The position numbers were made by a program, and so were the translations under genes. From contig NZ_SELS01000044.1 in NCBI RefSeq assembly GCF_004197395.1, positions 1-64,000 on the forward strand: a stretch of DNA of 64,000 bases, written 5' to 3'. Source of the stretch: Paraburkholderia sp. UYCP14C. GTDB taxonomy: Bacteria > Pseudomonadota > Gammaproteobacteria > Burkholderiales > Burkholderiaceae. The notes under the pieces were generated by a model. The model saw nothing but the letters and a program-made list of their open reading frames with translations. It did not search any database and had not been told where the DNA came from. Positions 48,587 through 57,023 of the stretch are shown in pieces; the stretch's first letter is position 1; each line of letters opens with the position of its first letter.

Positions 48587-50208
48587 CGCGGCGCTCCGAT
48601 GACGACCGCCGGCACCGAAGTCTGCGGCAGTCTGAGCAACTGGACGATCGGCACGCTGTAGTTGACGACCGTGAGCCCGATCATCAGCGCGACCCACAGG
48701 CCGAAGCTGTTGAGCGCGACGGGCACGCGCTCGACCGGTTGCGCGGCGCTCGCGAACTGGAACGTCTGCTGCTCTTCGACGGGTCCGAATTGCGACTTCG
48801 CGAGGATATAGACGAACAGCAGGCCGGACACCAGCAGGATCAGCCCGCCGATCGCCGACACGCCGACCCAGAATCCCTGCCCCTGCACGCCGGCCATCGC
48901 GTAGTCGTAGTAGGCCATGCGGCGCGGCGCGCCGAGCAGGCCGACCCAATGCCACGGGATCGTGACCACCATCATGCCGATGAACCACAGCCACAACTGA
49001 GTGCGCACCAGCTTCGCCGAAATGATCGCGCGGCCGGTCAGCTGCGGCCACAGTTCGTACGCGATCGCGAAGTACATGATGACGATCGCGCCGCCGAAAA
49101 TCAGGTGGAAGTGGCCGGTCACCCACTGCGTGTTGTGCACGGTCGCGTTCATCTGGTAGCTCATGTTGATGAGCCCGCCCGCGCCGCCGAAGCCGAGCAT
49201 CACGAACGAGAACGCGAGCACCAGCATCATCGGATTGCTCCACGGCAGCGCGGTGAGCCAGCCGAGCGCGCCCTTGCCGCCGCGCAGCCGGCCGGCGATT
49301 TCCACCGACGCGCAGATCGTGAACACGGTTAGCAGCGTCGGCACCGACACCATGCCGGTGAACACCGCGTGCACGAACTTGAAGCCCGCGCCGACCTGCG
49401 GATCGACGAACAGGTGATGGATGCCGATCGGCATCGCGAACACGAGGAACAGGATGAACGACACGCGCGCCATCGAATCGCTGTAGAGCCGTCCGCCGAT
49501 CGCGCGCGGCACCAGCGTGTAGTACGCGATGTAAGCCGGAATCAGCCAGAAGTAGACGATCGCGTGCAGCGTCCACGAGAACAGCACGCGCGCTAGACCG
49601 GCGTCGATCGTGTGGGCGAGGGCGAGCGCGACCGGCAGGATCTGGAACAGGATCTCGAGCGCCGCGCCGACCGCGGTCCACGCCCACAGGTAGGCGCCCG
49701 CGACGTTGGCGAACATCGCGAGCGGCACGGGCTTGCCGGGATTCGCGCGCTTCCAGATGCGCAGGTTCACGTGCATCAGCGCGACCCAGATCCACGAGCC
49801 GACCACCACGAGCACGACGCCGAGGTAGTAGAACGGACTGCCGATCATCGGCGGATAGAACGTGAACAGCACCGAGGCTCTGCCGAGCGCGACCGGCACC
49901 ATCGCCATCACCGCGCCGACCAGCAGCATGATCAAAGCGGCCCACGCCCATTTGAGTCCGACTAGGCGCTGCGCGAGCGCGAGTTCGACGATCGCGTAGC
50001 CGAAGCCCATCGCGACCAGCGTCGGCAACACGTAGGCCATCACGGTGCCGTGTGCGGTCACCGACCGATAGTACAGCTCAGGATCGCCGATCCACGGCAT
50101 CAGGGGGCTGCGCACCAGCATCTGCCACGCGCCGAGGCATAGCGCGACTGCGAAAGCGATGAAGGCGAGCCAGAAATGCGCGAGTACGAGTCGCTTAGCG
50201 TGGAACAC
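48583..50208 (-). CDS. B-family (ba3-like) cytochrome c oxidase subunit I
   Basis: The terminal-oxidase catalytic subunit, 541 residues, about 13 TM helices. Haem and CuB ligands are visible: TAHGTVMAY (low-spin haem His), WTLHAIVYFW (CuB His with the H-x3-Y spacing of ba3 oxidases), IHHLFVD (two CuB His) and TGHFHLIFGG (haem His pair). Absence of the A-family K/D-channel motifs and the short form place it in the B family. The start overlaps subunit II by 14 bases. Expected to reduce O2 with high affinity. Confidence 0.93.
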   Translation of the reverse strand: MFHAKRLVLAHFWLAFIAFAVALCLGAWQMLVRSPLMPWIGDPELYYRSVTAHGTVMAYVLPTLVAMGFGYAIVELALAQRLVGLKWAWAALIMLLVGAVMAMVPVALGRASVLFTFYPPMIGSPFYYLGVVLVVVGSWIWVALMHVNLRIWKRANPGKPVPLAMFANVAGAYLWAWTAVGAALEILFQILPVALALAHTIDAGLARVLFSWTLHAIVYFWLIPAYIAYYTLVPRAIGGRLYSDSMARVSFILFLVFAMPIGIHHLFVDPQVGAGFKFVHAVFTGMVSVPTLLTVFTICASVEIAGRLRGGKGALGWLTALPWSNPMMLVLAFSFVMLGFGGAGGLINMSYQMNATVHNTQWVTGHFHLIFGGAIVIMYFAIAYELWPQLTGRAIISAKLVRTQLWLWFIGMMVVTIPWHWVGLLGAPRRMAYYDYAMAGVQGQGFWVGVSAIGGLILLVSGLLFVYILAKSQFGPVEEQQTFQFASAAQPVERVPVALNSFGLWVALMIGLTVVNYSVPIVQLLRLPQTSVPAVVIGAPR

Positions 50209-50767
50209 AGCTCAGTCTCCGTGATTGTCGTGCCTGCTCGAAGAAGGCGGCTTTGTCGATCACCTTCACGTGCGCCCACATGGTCTGATGGCCGAAGCCG
50301 CAGAATTCGTGGCACGGCATCGTGTGATCGGCGGGGTGGTCGAACTGCGTGTTCAGCGTCGCGACGTAGCCGGGGACGACCATCGTGTTGATGTTGGTAT
50401 CGGTGACGAGCAAGCCGTGCACGACGTCGGCACTCGTGGTGCGGATCGTGATCGGCGTATCGGCGGGCACCAGCAGACATTGCGGCGTGAACGAGTACTG
50501 CTGCGCGATGAAGCGCACGATCACCGAGCCGTCCGGCTGCACCGCGGTGCCGAGATTGTCCTCGGCGAATTCGCCGGACAGCTGCAGGCGCGAGGGATCG
50601 ATCGTCTCGACGCGCGAAGGCGGCATCCAGGCCCAATGCACGCCCTGGTACACGATCGCGGCGAGCATTATCGCGATCAGCGCGACCGCGAAGACGGCCC
50701 AGCGCCGCTCGGCGCGCAATGCGACCTCGTGGCCGCTACCGGGTTGATGAGAAGAGTCGGTCGACAT
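50195..50767 (-). CDS. Cytochrome c oxidase subunit II (ba3-like, CuA)
   Basis: A 190-residue periplasmic CuA subunit with a single TM helix (WAVFAVALIAIMLAAIVYQGVHW). The cupredoxin domain ends in the CuA motif CHEFCGFGHQTM (C-x3-C-x3-H-x2-M) and has the first His in 'ADVVHGLLV'. A single N-terminal TM is typical of ba3-type subunit II. It begins 2 bases after the small-subunit stop and overlaps subunit I, so translation is probably coupled. Confidence 0.93.
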   Translation of the reverse strand: MSTDSSHQPGSGHEVALRAERRWAVFAVALIAIMLAAIVYQGVHWAWMPPSRVETIDPSRLQLSGEFAEDNLGTAVQPDGSVIVRFIAQQYSFTPQCLLVPADTPITIRTTSADVVHGLLVTDTNINTMVVPGYVATLNTQFDHPADHTMPCHEFCGFGHQTMWAHVKVIDKAAFFEQARQSRRLSCVPR

Positions 50768-50769
50768 GG

Positions 50770-50946
50770 TCAGTGGATGATGCCGCGCGGCAGAAATGCG
50801 AAAAAGTAGAAGGCGAACCAGATCGCCATCACGATCACCGTGGCGATGCCGGCCAGCGCGATCGCGCCGCGCGGACCGGCCGCGACGACGCGTTCGACTT
50901 CTTCGTCGGTCGGCGGGGCGGCGCTGTGCGGGTCGTTCGCTTTCAT
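50770..50946 (-). CDS. Small single-TM subunit of the ba3-like oxidase (58 aa)
   Basis: A 58-codon gene starting MKANDPHSAAPPTDEEVERV, with one TM helix (IALAGIATVIVMAIWFAFYFFAF) and ending LPRGIIH. AGGAG lies 10 bases before the ATG. It stands 2 bases upstream of subunit II. By position and size it corresponds to the subunit IIa of ba3 oxidases; sequence recognition is only partial. Confidence 0.8.
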   Translation of the reverse strand: MKANDPHSAAPPTDEEVERVVAAGPRGAIALAGIATVIVMAIWFAFYFFAFLPRGIIH

Positions 50947-50997
50947 GTCGATGGTTCTCCTATGCGGCGCTTCGGTATGGCGCTTCGGTGCGGCGCC

Positions 50998-52347
50998 TCA
51001 GTGCAGCGGCGCCTTGCGCAACTCGTTGACCTCGTGGGCCGTGACCGGCAGGCCGTGATTGCCCCACGCCGTGCGGATGAACGTGACGACGGCGGCCGCC
51101 TCGGTGTCGTTCAACTCCTGGCCGAACGGCGGCATGCCGAACGGCTGCGGATTCTGTTTGGTGCCGGGCGGGAAGCCGCCGTTGAGCACGATGCGGATCG
51201 GATTGACGTTCGAGTCCATTTCGATCGATTGATTGCGCGCGAGCGGCGGGTAATGCGGCAACTGTCCCTCGCCGTTGTCGCCGTGGCAGATCGCGCATTT
51301 CTCCGCGTAGATCCGCTTGCCGAGTGCGAACACCGACGGGTCCGGCGTCACGCTCGGTCCGGTCTTGCGGCCGCCCTGGTCGGGCAGCGACTTCAGATAG
51401 ACGGCCATCGCACGGACGTCTTCGTCGCTCAGATACTGCAGGCTGTGATAGGTGACCTCGGCCATCGGACCATAAACGGCGCCGCGCTTGGAGACCCCCG
51501 TGCGCAACAGATCGACGATGTCCTCGATGCTCCAGTCGCCGAGGCCGCCGTCCTTGTCCGAAGTCAGCGACGGCGCGTACCAGTTCTGCACCGGAATCAG
51601 CCCGCCCGCGAACTGCTCGCGCGGCGACGAACCGCCCAGCATGTTGATGCGCGTGTGGCACATCGTGCAGTGCCCGAGACCTTCGACCAGATATGCGCCG
51701 CGATTCCATTCGACCGATTTGGTCGGATCGGGCTGGAACTCACCCTCGCGGAAATACAGCGTGCGCCAGCCGTACAGCAGATCGCGCTGATTGAACGGAA
51801 AGCGCAGCGTGTGAGGGCGGTTCGGCTGACGTACCGGCTCGACGGTCTTCAGGAACGCGAAGATCGCGTTCGAATCCTCGCGCGTGACCTTGGTGTACTG
51901 GGCAATCGGCATCGCCGGATAGATCAGCGCGCCATCCGGCTTGCGGCCGGTGCGCATCATCTTGAAGAACGCTTCCTCGCTCCACGTGCCGATGCCGTAC
52001 TGCGGGTCCGGCGTGATGTTCGGCGAGTACAGCGTGCCGAACGGCGTTTCCATCGCGAGGCCGCCGGCGAACAGCCGGCCGCGCGGCGCGGTGTGGCACG
52101 CAATGCAGTCGCCCGCGCGCGCCAGATATTCGCCGCGTCTGACGATCTCCGGGCGGGTGTCGGGGGCGCCTGCGGCCGTGGTTGCCGGGGCGGTCGTCTG
52201 CGCGCCTTGGGGCGCGGCGGTCGCGGCATGCGCGGTGGTCGCGAGCGGTGCGTGGACCAGCAGCGCGAGCGCGAGGCCGCCGATCGCAAGAACGCTAGCC
52301 ATGCTTGCCGGGCGCAGCCAGCCGGACGGGCGAAGTGTCGGCTTCAT
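50998..52347 (-). CDS. Triheme cytochrome c (alcohol-dehydrogenase cytochrome subunit type)
   Basis: A 449-residue periplasmic protein with a signal peptide (MASVLAIGGLALALLVHAPL...AHA) and three c-type haem sites: CIACH, CTMCH and CAICH. The repeated 'PEIVRRGEYLARAGDCIACH' and 'WNRGAYLVEGLGHCTMCH' frames are those of the cytochrome subunits of membrane alcohol, aldehyde or gluconate dehydrogenases, but no dehydrogenase gene is adjacent. Its ATG overlaps the preceding cytochrome stop (ATGA). It probably passes electrons to the oxidase. Confidence 0.92.
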   Translation of the reverse strand: MKPTLRPSGWLRPASMASVLAIGGLALALLVHAPLATTAHAATAAPQGAQTTAPATTAAGAPDTRPEIVRRGEYLARAGDCIACHTAPRGRLFAGGLAMETPFGTLYSPNITPDPQYGIGTWSEEAFFKMMRTGRKPDGALIYPAMPIAQYTKVTREDSNAIFAFLKTVEPVRQPNRPHTLRFPFNQRDLLYGWRTLYFREGEFQPDPTKSVEWNRGAYLVEGLGHCTMCHTRINMLGGSSPREQFAGGLIPVQNWYAPSLTSDKDGGLGDWSIEDIVDLLRTGVSKRGAVYGPMAEVTYHSLQYLSDEDVRAMAVYLKSLPDQGGRKTGPSVTPDPSVFALGKRIYAEKCAICHGDNGEGQLPHYPPLARNQSIEMDSNVNPIRIVLNGGFPPGTKQNPQPFGMPPFGQELNDTEAAAVVTFIRTAWGNHGLPVTAHEVNELRKAPLH

Positions 52348-53069
52348 TGCGGTTGGCTCCCGCAAGCGAGGGGCAGCCGCTCGGCGGATGCCGGTACTGG
52401 CCGGGGATCGGCGGGACGCGGCTGGCGCGCGAGCCAGTTCGATACCGCGGCGATGTCGTTGTCGTTCAGCTTGAGCGCGATCGTGTGCATGCAGTCCGGC
52501 GCGAGTGCGTGGCGGGTACCCGAGCGCCAGGTACCCATCTGTCCGGCGATGTAGCTCGCGTGCAAGCCGAGCAGGCCCGGAATGCCCGGCTGCGTGCCGG
52601 TCATGCGCGCGCCGTGACAGGCGATGCACGCCGGTATGCCGCGCGCCGGGTCGCCGTGCGTCACAAGCTTTTCACCGGCGGCGAGCAGCTTCGGCGACAC
52701 GGCGGCGTGGTCGGATTCGGGGTAGGGCGGCTGCAAGGCCGCGAAATACTCGCTGATCTGACGCAGGTAGTCGTCGGGCAGGAATGCGAGCAGATAGCCC
52801 ATCGGCGGGTAAGTGCGGCCGCCGTCGCGAAATGCGATCAGCTGATTGAACAGGTACTCGGCCGGTTTGCCGGCGATGCGCGGGAAGTAGTCGTTTTTGC
52901 GGCCCTGGCCCTGCTCGCCGTGACACGACGTGCAGGCGCGTACGCGCTGGTCCATCGACGGGGGCATCGCGCCGGACGCGTCGCTGGCCGCGAACGCCGC
53001 GCCGCTCCACAGCGCGTGAAGCGCGCACAGCACGAACAGAACCGCAGAGCCGATAGTTTTGCGATACAC
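52344..53069 (-). CDS. Dihaem cytochrome c4-like protein
   Basis: A 241-residue precursor with a signal peptide (SAVLFVLCALHALWSGAAFA) and two cytochrome c domains with haem sites CTSCH and CIACH. The pattern 'RVRACTSCHGEQGQGRKNDYFPRIAGKPAEYLFNQL' is cytochrome c4-like. It starts at GTG with GAGG just upstream. First gene of the operon; all six genes overlap or are closely spaced. Confidence 0.9.
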   Translation of the reverse strand: MYRKTIGSAVLFVLCALHALWSGAAFAASDASGAMPPSMDQRVRACTSCHGEQGQGRKNDYFPRIAGKPAEYLFNQLIAFRDGGRTYPPMGYLLAFLPDDYLRQISEYFAALQPPYPESDHAAVSPKLLAAGEKLVTHGDPARGIPACIACHGARMTGTQPGIPGLLGLHASYIAGQMGTWRSGTRHALAPDCMHTIALKLNDNDIAAVSNWLARQPRPADPRPVPASAERLPLACGSQPQ

Positions 53070-53623
53070 ACCGGGCCTCGTTGGAGAACTTTCTTATCGC
53101 TCGATTTATATACCCGGTGCGCGTGTACGGATTGCCATATGAATCCGGAAATGACGCATCTCGGGACTACCTGCTTATAATTGACTTGCTATTAACCGCA
53201 ATTCGAAACGGGCTTGTTCGGGACCGCGAACTACAGAAGCGCAATGATGATGCAATTGTCCGGCCAAAACTTTGATCTGCGACAATGATTCGCGCTGGAT
53301 GCGCCTGGGGACGGCGACTTTCGGGCTGCAAGGAGCGACGCATGAGGCGCTGAAAACGCGCGGTAGCGAGTAGCAGCGTGCAACAATTTATCGGATGCGT
53401 CAATAGAGAATACAAAGGAAAACGGGCGTTCCGATAATCGCGGGTTTGCATGGATGCGGGCCCGTGCGCTCGGGTTTTTGTGGCCCGCAACTTATCGATC
53501 TCAATGCATCACGTGAATGTGATTATCTGATGTCGACCGATAAATTCTGCTGCGAATTTCATTTGCGCCTGTATTTGCGTCTCATTCGCGGGGCTTCACG
53601 TTTTGCGCAATCGACGGCGCGCG
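53070..53623. other. Intergenic region upstream of the oxidase operon
   Basis: 554 bases, clearly AT-richer than the surrounding genes, between the oxidase operon and the LysR gene (both minus). On the minus strand a TATATAA lies about 30 bases before the first cytochrome gene. I looked for an FNR/ANR-type TTGAT-N4-ATCAA site and found none. A weak plus-strand hairpin with a T run (CCCG/CGGG, about 53461-53476) is present. No gene is recognised. Confidence 0.45.
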
Positions 53624-54526
53624 TCACGCGAAGAGCCGCACGAGCGCATCACGTGCATTGCTGACCAGTTCGCTTTCGCCCGGCCGCCGCGGCAGCAGAT
53701 GAAACTCGATGGCGGGCAGGGGCGGCAAGCCGATGTTCGCGGCGCACGCCACCACGCCGCCGCCGAGCGACGATTCGTTCAGACAGGAAATGCCGAGCCC
53801 CGCCTTCAAGGCGAGCTGCAGGCCCGCGACGCCGGACGCCGAATGCGATACCACGTACGGTACCTTGTGTTCGTCGAGCAGCTTGACGACGAAGCGCTGC
53901 AACTGACACGTCGACGGCAGCAGCACCAGCTGATACGGCGCGGCGGGGCGGGTGGCGGCATCGGCGCAACTGGCCCAGAGCAGCTTTTCGCGCCGCACGA
54001 CGATGCTCGCGGCACCGGCACCACCCGCACTGGCACCCGCGCTGCGTGCGCGCGGCTGGCCCGTGACGAGTCGCGCCGACAAACCGATGTCGAACGACGC
54101 GTGATCGTCCGCGCCGCTGTCGATCACCGCGCTCGGCAGCACCGTCACGTGCAGCTTCAGCCGCGGATGCTGCTCCGAGAACGTCTTGAGGATGCGCGCG
54201 ATGTCGTGCGGACGGTAGTAATCGGTGATCGCGATGCGCAGCTCGCCGTCGAGCGAGCGGCCTTGCAGGTCGTCGAAAGCCGCTTCGCTCATCGCGATGA
54301 TGCGGCGCGCGTGCTCGAGCAGACGCTCGCCCGCGGGCGTCGGGCTCACACCCTGCCGGCCGCGCACGAAAAGCGGCTGGCCGGCGCGCTCCTCGAGCTT
54401 CTTCAGCTGCTCGCTCACCGACGACTGCGACAGGAACACGCGTTCGGCGCCCGCCGACACGCCGCCCGATTCGGCGACGGCGACGAAGGTCCGCAACTGT
54501 GCAAGGTCGAAACCGCGCTGGCTCAT
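53624..54526 (-). CDS. LysR-family transcriptional regulator
   Basis: A 300-residue regulator: the N-terminal winged helix 'FDLAQLRTFVAVAESGGVSAGAERVFLSQSSVSEQLKKLEE' and linker helix are followed by a periplasmic-binding-like effector domain. An unusual Gly/Ala/Ser-rich insert ('ARSAGASAGGAGAASIVV') sits in the effector domain. The ATG at 54526 is right for the family. It is divergent from the MFS gene with 95 bases between, so it probably controls it; the intergenic CTTTTCCGATGGAAAG (54567-54582) is a candidate site. Confidence 0.93.
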   Translation of the reverse strand: MSQRGFDLAQLRTFVAVAESGGVSAGAERVFLSQSSVSEQLKKLEERAGQPLFVRGRQGVSPTPAGERLLEHARRIIAMSEAAFDDLQGRSLDGELRIAITDYYRPHDIARILKTFSEQHPRLKLHVTVLPSAVIDSGADDHASFDIGLSARLVTGQPRARSAGASAGGAGAASIVVRREKLLWASCADAATRPAAPYQLVLLPSTCQLQRFVVKLLDEHKVPYVVSHSASGVAGLQLALKAGLGISCLNESSLGGGVVACAANIGLPPLPAIEFHLLPRRPGESELVSNARDALVRLFA

Positions 54527-54621
54527 GATTCGGTTTTTCCGATGATGACGATCTGAATTTCCGGCTTTTCCGATGGAAAGCCCAGCCGTAGCATACCCCC
54601 GAATGACACTCGGAGGGCGTG

Positions 54622-56013
54622 ATGGAAAACGGATCGATAACAGCGTCGCGCGGCACCGGCGAACGCGGCGCGCAGCATCGCTGGAAGGTGCTGGGCGTGG
54701 GCTTTGCCGCGAATGCGAGCTTTTCGGCGGCATTTTCCGGGATTCCGACGACGGCGGTGTTCCTCCGCTCGGACTACCACCTCGGCAACCACGGGCTCGG
54801 ACTCGTGCTCGGCATGCTCGGGCTTGGCATCGCGGTCAGCGAGTTGCCGTGGGGACTGCTGACCGACCGCTGGGGCGACCGTCGCGTGCTGCTGCTCGGC
54901 TTGCTTTCGACCGCGGCCGCGCTCGCCGGTCTCGCGTTGTTCGTGTCGCCGGGCGGCGTGCACGTGCCCGGCATCGTGGCGCTCGCGCTCGGGCTGCTGC
55001 TGGTCGGACTGCTGGGCGGTAGCGTCAACGGGTCGAGCGGCCGGGCGGTGATGGCGTGGTTTCGCGAAGGCGAGCGCGGCCTCGCGATGAGCATTCGCCA
55101 AACCGCCGTGCCGGCGGGCGGGGGAATCGGCGCACTGGTGCTGCCGGTGCTCGCCTCGCACTTCGGTTTCGCGAGCGCCTATGCGGCGCTGGCACTGGCG
55201 TGCGCGGTCACCGCATGGTTCGCGTGGCGCTGGTTGCATGAACCCGCGCCCGCGGACCCTACGTCGGCGGCCAAAGAAGCGCGCGCGACCGCGACGGCCC
55301 GTGCAGTGCCGGCCAGCGGGCGGAGCGTGGACGCCTCCAACGTCAGCGCGCCGCCGCGGTTGATTTCCCCGTTGCGCGACCTCGCGATCTGGCGTGTCGC
55401 GTTCGGGGCGGGCGCGCTGTGCGTGCCGCAGATCGCCGTGATCACGTTCGGTACGGTGTTCCTGCACGACTTCGGGCGTGCCGGCGTGTTCGCGATCAGC
55501 GCGACGATGGCCGCGGTGCAGACCGGTGCGGCCGTCGCACGGGTCTGGAGCGGCGCGTGGACCGACCGGCGCGGTAACCGTCGCGCGTATATGCGGACAT
55601 GCAGTCTGCTCACCGCCGTGCTGTTCGTGCTGCTTGCGCTCGCAACCGGGCTGATCGGCATGCATCGCGCCGGGGCGGTCGCGGCGTTCGCGCTGATGAT
55701 CGTGCTCGGTGGGGTCAGCGCATCGGCGTGGCACGGCGTCGCTTTCACCGAACTCGCGACGCTCGCCGGTACGCGCCGCGCCGGGACTGCGCTCGCGATG
55801 GGCAACACCTGCGTGTTCCTCACGCTGTTCTTGACGCCGCTCGCGATTCCGGCGCTGCTGTCGATCGGAGCATGGCCGCTGGTGTGGGCGGTGGCGAGCG
55901 CCTGCGCGTTGCTCGCGTTGCCGGTGTTCCCGCGCGCCGCGTCGACGCGTGCGATGCGCGCGACGCGTGCTTGTGATGCGGTGCGAGCCATGGGATCGGA
56001 CAGCGCCCGCTGA
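54622..56013 (+). CDS. Major facilitator superfamily transporter
   Basis: A 463-residue, 12-helix carrier with motif A-like 'GLLTDRWGDRRVLLLG' after TM2 and a second half 'GAWTDRRGNRRAYMRT'. A long central loop (about 205-250) is Ala/Ser-rich. The ATG at 54622 follows GGAGGG by 4-6 bases; an overlapping GTG three bases earlier is possible. Substrate unknown; the divergent LysR suggests an inducible uptake or export role. Confidence 0.9.
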   Translation: MENGSITASRGTGERGAQHRWKVLGVGFAANASFSAAFSGIPTTAVFLRSDYHLGNHGLGLVLGMLGLGIAVSELPWGLLTDRWGDRRVLLLGLLSTAAALAGLALFVSPGGVHVPGIVALALGLLLVGLLGGSVNGSSGRAVMAWFREGERGLAMSIRQTAVPAGGGIGALVLPVLASHFGFASAYAALALACAVTAWFAWRWLHEPAPADPTSAAKEARATATARAVPASGRSVDASNVSAPPRLISPLRDLAIWRVAFGAGALCVPQIAVITFGTVFLHDFGRAGVFAISATMAAVQTGAAVARVWSGAWTDRRGNRRAYMRTCSLLTAVLFVLLALATGLIGMHRAGAVAAFALMIVLGGVSASAWHGVAFTELATLAGTRRAGTALAMGNTCVFLTLFLTPLAIPALLSIGAWPLVWAVASACALLALPVFPRAASTRAMRATRACDAVRAMGSDSAR

Positions 56014-56058
56014 TTGCTTGGTAGAACTATGAATTGTCCCGATTCTTAAGCCGAATTA

Positions 56059-56068
56059 GGAGCGCTCC
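56059..56068. promoter_or_regulatory. Palindrome upstream of the first response regulator
   Basis: GGAGCGCTCC is a perfect 10-bp palindrome, flanked by CCGAATTA and CCGATT copies, 150 bases before the regulator start. It is a possible operator; no factor is assigned. Confidence 0.3.
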
Positions 56069-56218
56069 GATTGTCGTGAATTTGCGAGGGTGGTCAGATG
56101 GCTTTTCCGGCGCGTCGCTTGAGTGCCGCGACGCTGGTCGAGGCTGCCGGCTGCACAGCCCCGTGCATAGCCGTTCCCGCGCGCATTCCGACCATTCCTA
56201 TAACGAGCGAGACTCATC

Positions 56219-56887
56219 GTGGCAAACCTTCGAATCATTCTGGCGGACGATCATCCGCTTGTCCTGCTTGGCCTGAAATCGACCCTGGAGGGGCACGAAG
56301 GTCTATCTGTCGTCGGCGAGGCGCAGATGCCCGCCGGGTTGATCGCACTGTTGCAGCACACGCCGTGCGACGTGCTCGTCATCGATCCTTCCATGACGGA
56401 GTCCGCCGGCGAAAATGACGGCGGAGTGGGCCTCATCCGGCGCATTCGTGGCGAGTGGCCGTCATTGCGCGTGGTCGTCGTGACCGCTCAGACGAACCCC
56501 GCGAGGTTGCGTGCCATCGTCGCCGATACCGCGGTCAGCATGCTCGGCAAAGCCGACTCGCTCGAGGAACTGCCGCAAGCCGTCTGCGACAGTGCGCGCG
56601 GAGCGCGCTACCTGGGTCGCTCGGTGGTGGAGACGCTCGCGCGTCCGGAGCCTGACAGCGAACTGTTCGTGCCGTCCCTGCTGTTGTCGAGGCGGCAGAC
56701 CGACATCGTGCGCAGGCTGGTGAGCGGCGAGTCCATCGTGCAGATCGCGGCGGCGCTCGGCTGCCATCGCCGCACGGTGAGCCGTCAAAAGCGCATGGCA
56801 ATGGCACGGCTCGGCGTCAACGACGACCCCGCGCTTTTTTCCTGTGTGCGCGCCGGCGACACGCACCTCCTCGAATCGGAAATCTAA
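56219..56887 (+). CDS. NarL/BvgA-type response regulator 1 (atypical receiver)
   Basis: 222 residues: receiver domain (LRIILADDHPLVLLGL, acidic D10/D11, phospho-acceptor D56 in VLVIDPSM, Thr in VVVVTAQ, Lys in MLGKAD) and a C-terminal LuxR HTH (SRRQTDIVRRLVSGESIVQIAAAL, then TVSRQKRMAMARLG). The usual D-x-x-M-P turn is D-P-S-M-T, and an insert ESAGENDGG follows, so the active-site loop is unusual. It starts at GTG with a weak ribosome site. First of three tandem paralogues. Confidence 0.93.
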   Translation: MANLRIILADDHPLVLLGLKSTLEGHEGLSVVGEAQMPAGLIALLQHTPCDVLVIDPSMTESAGENDGGVGLIRRIRGEWPSLRVVVVTAQTNPARLRAIVADTAVSMLGKADSLEELPQAVCDSARGARYLGRSVVETLARPEPDSELFVPSLLLSRRQTDIVRRLVSGESIVQIAAALGCHRRTVSRQKRMAMARLGVNDDPALFSCVRAGDTHLLESEI

Positions 56888-57023
56888 GCATCAGGCAAAC
56901 CGTTGCTCGGTCCATTTCAGAGCAATCCGAAGTTTGTCGCAAAAGAAATGCTCGACTATTGCTTGAGCGCCGGGCACACATAACAAGGTGTCGAGAAATG
57001 AAAGTATCGAGGAGCGCCAGACG

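Noticed and set aside
53070-53400. FNR/ANR site controlling the oxidase operon
   Set aside because: Nearest candidate (TTTGATCTGCGACAATGATT) lacks the ATCAA half-site and the 4-base spacing.
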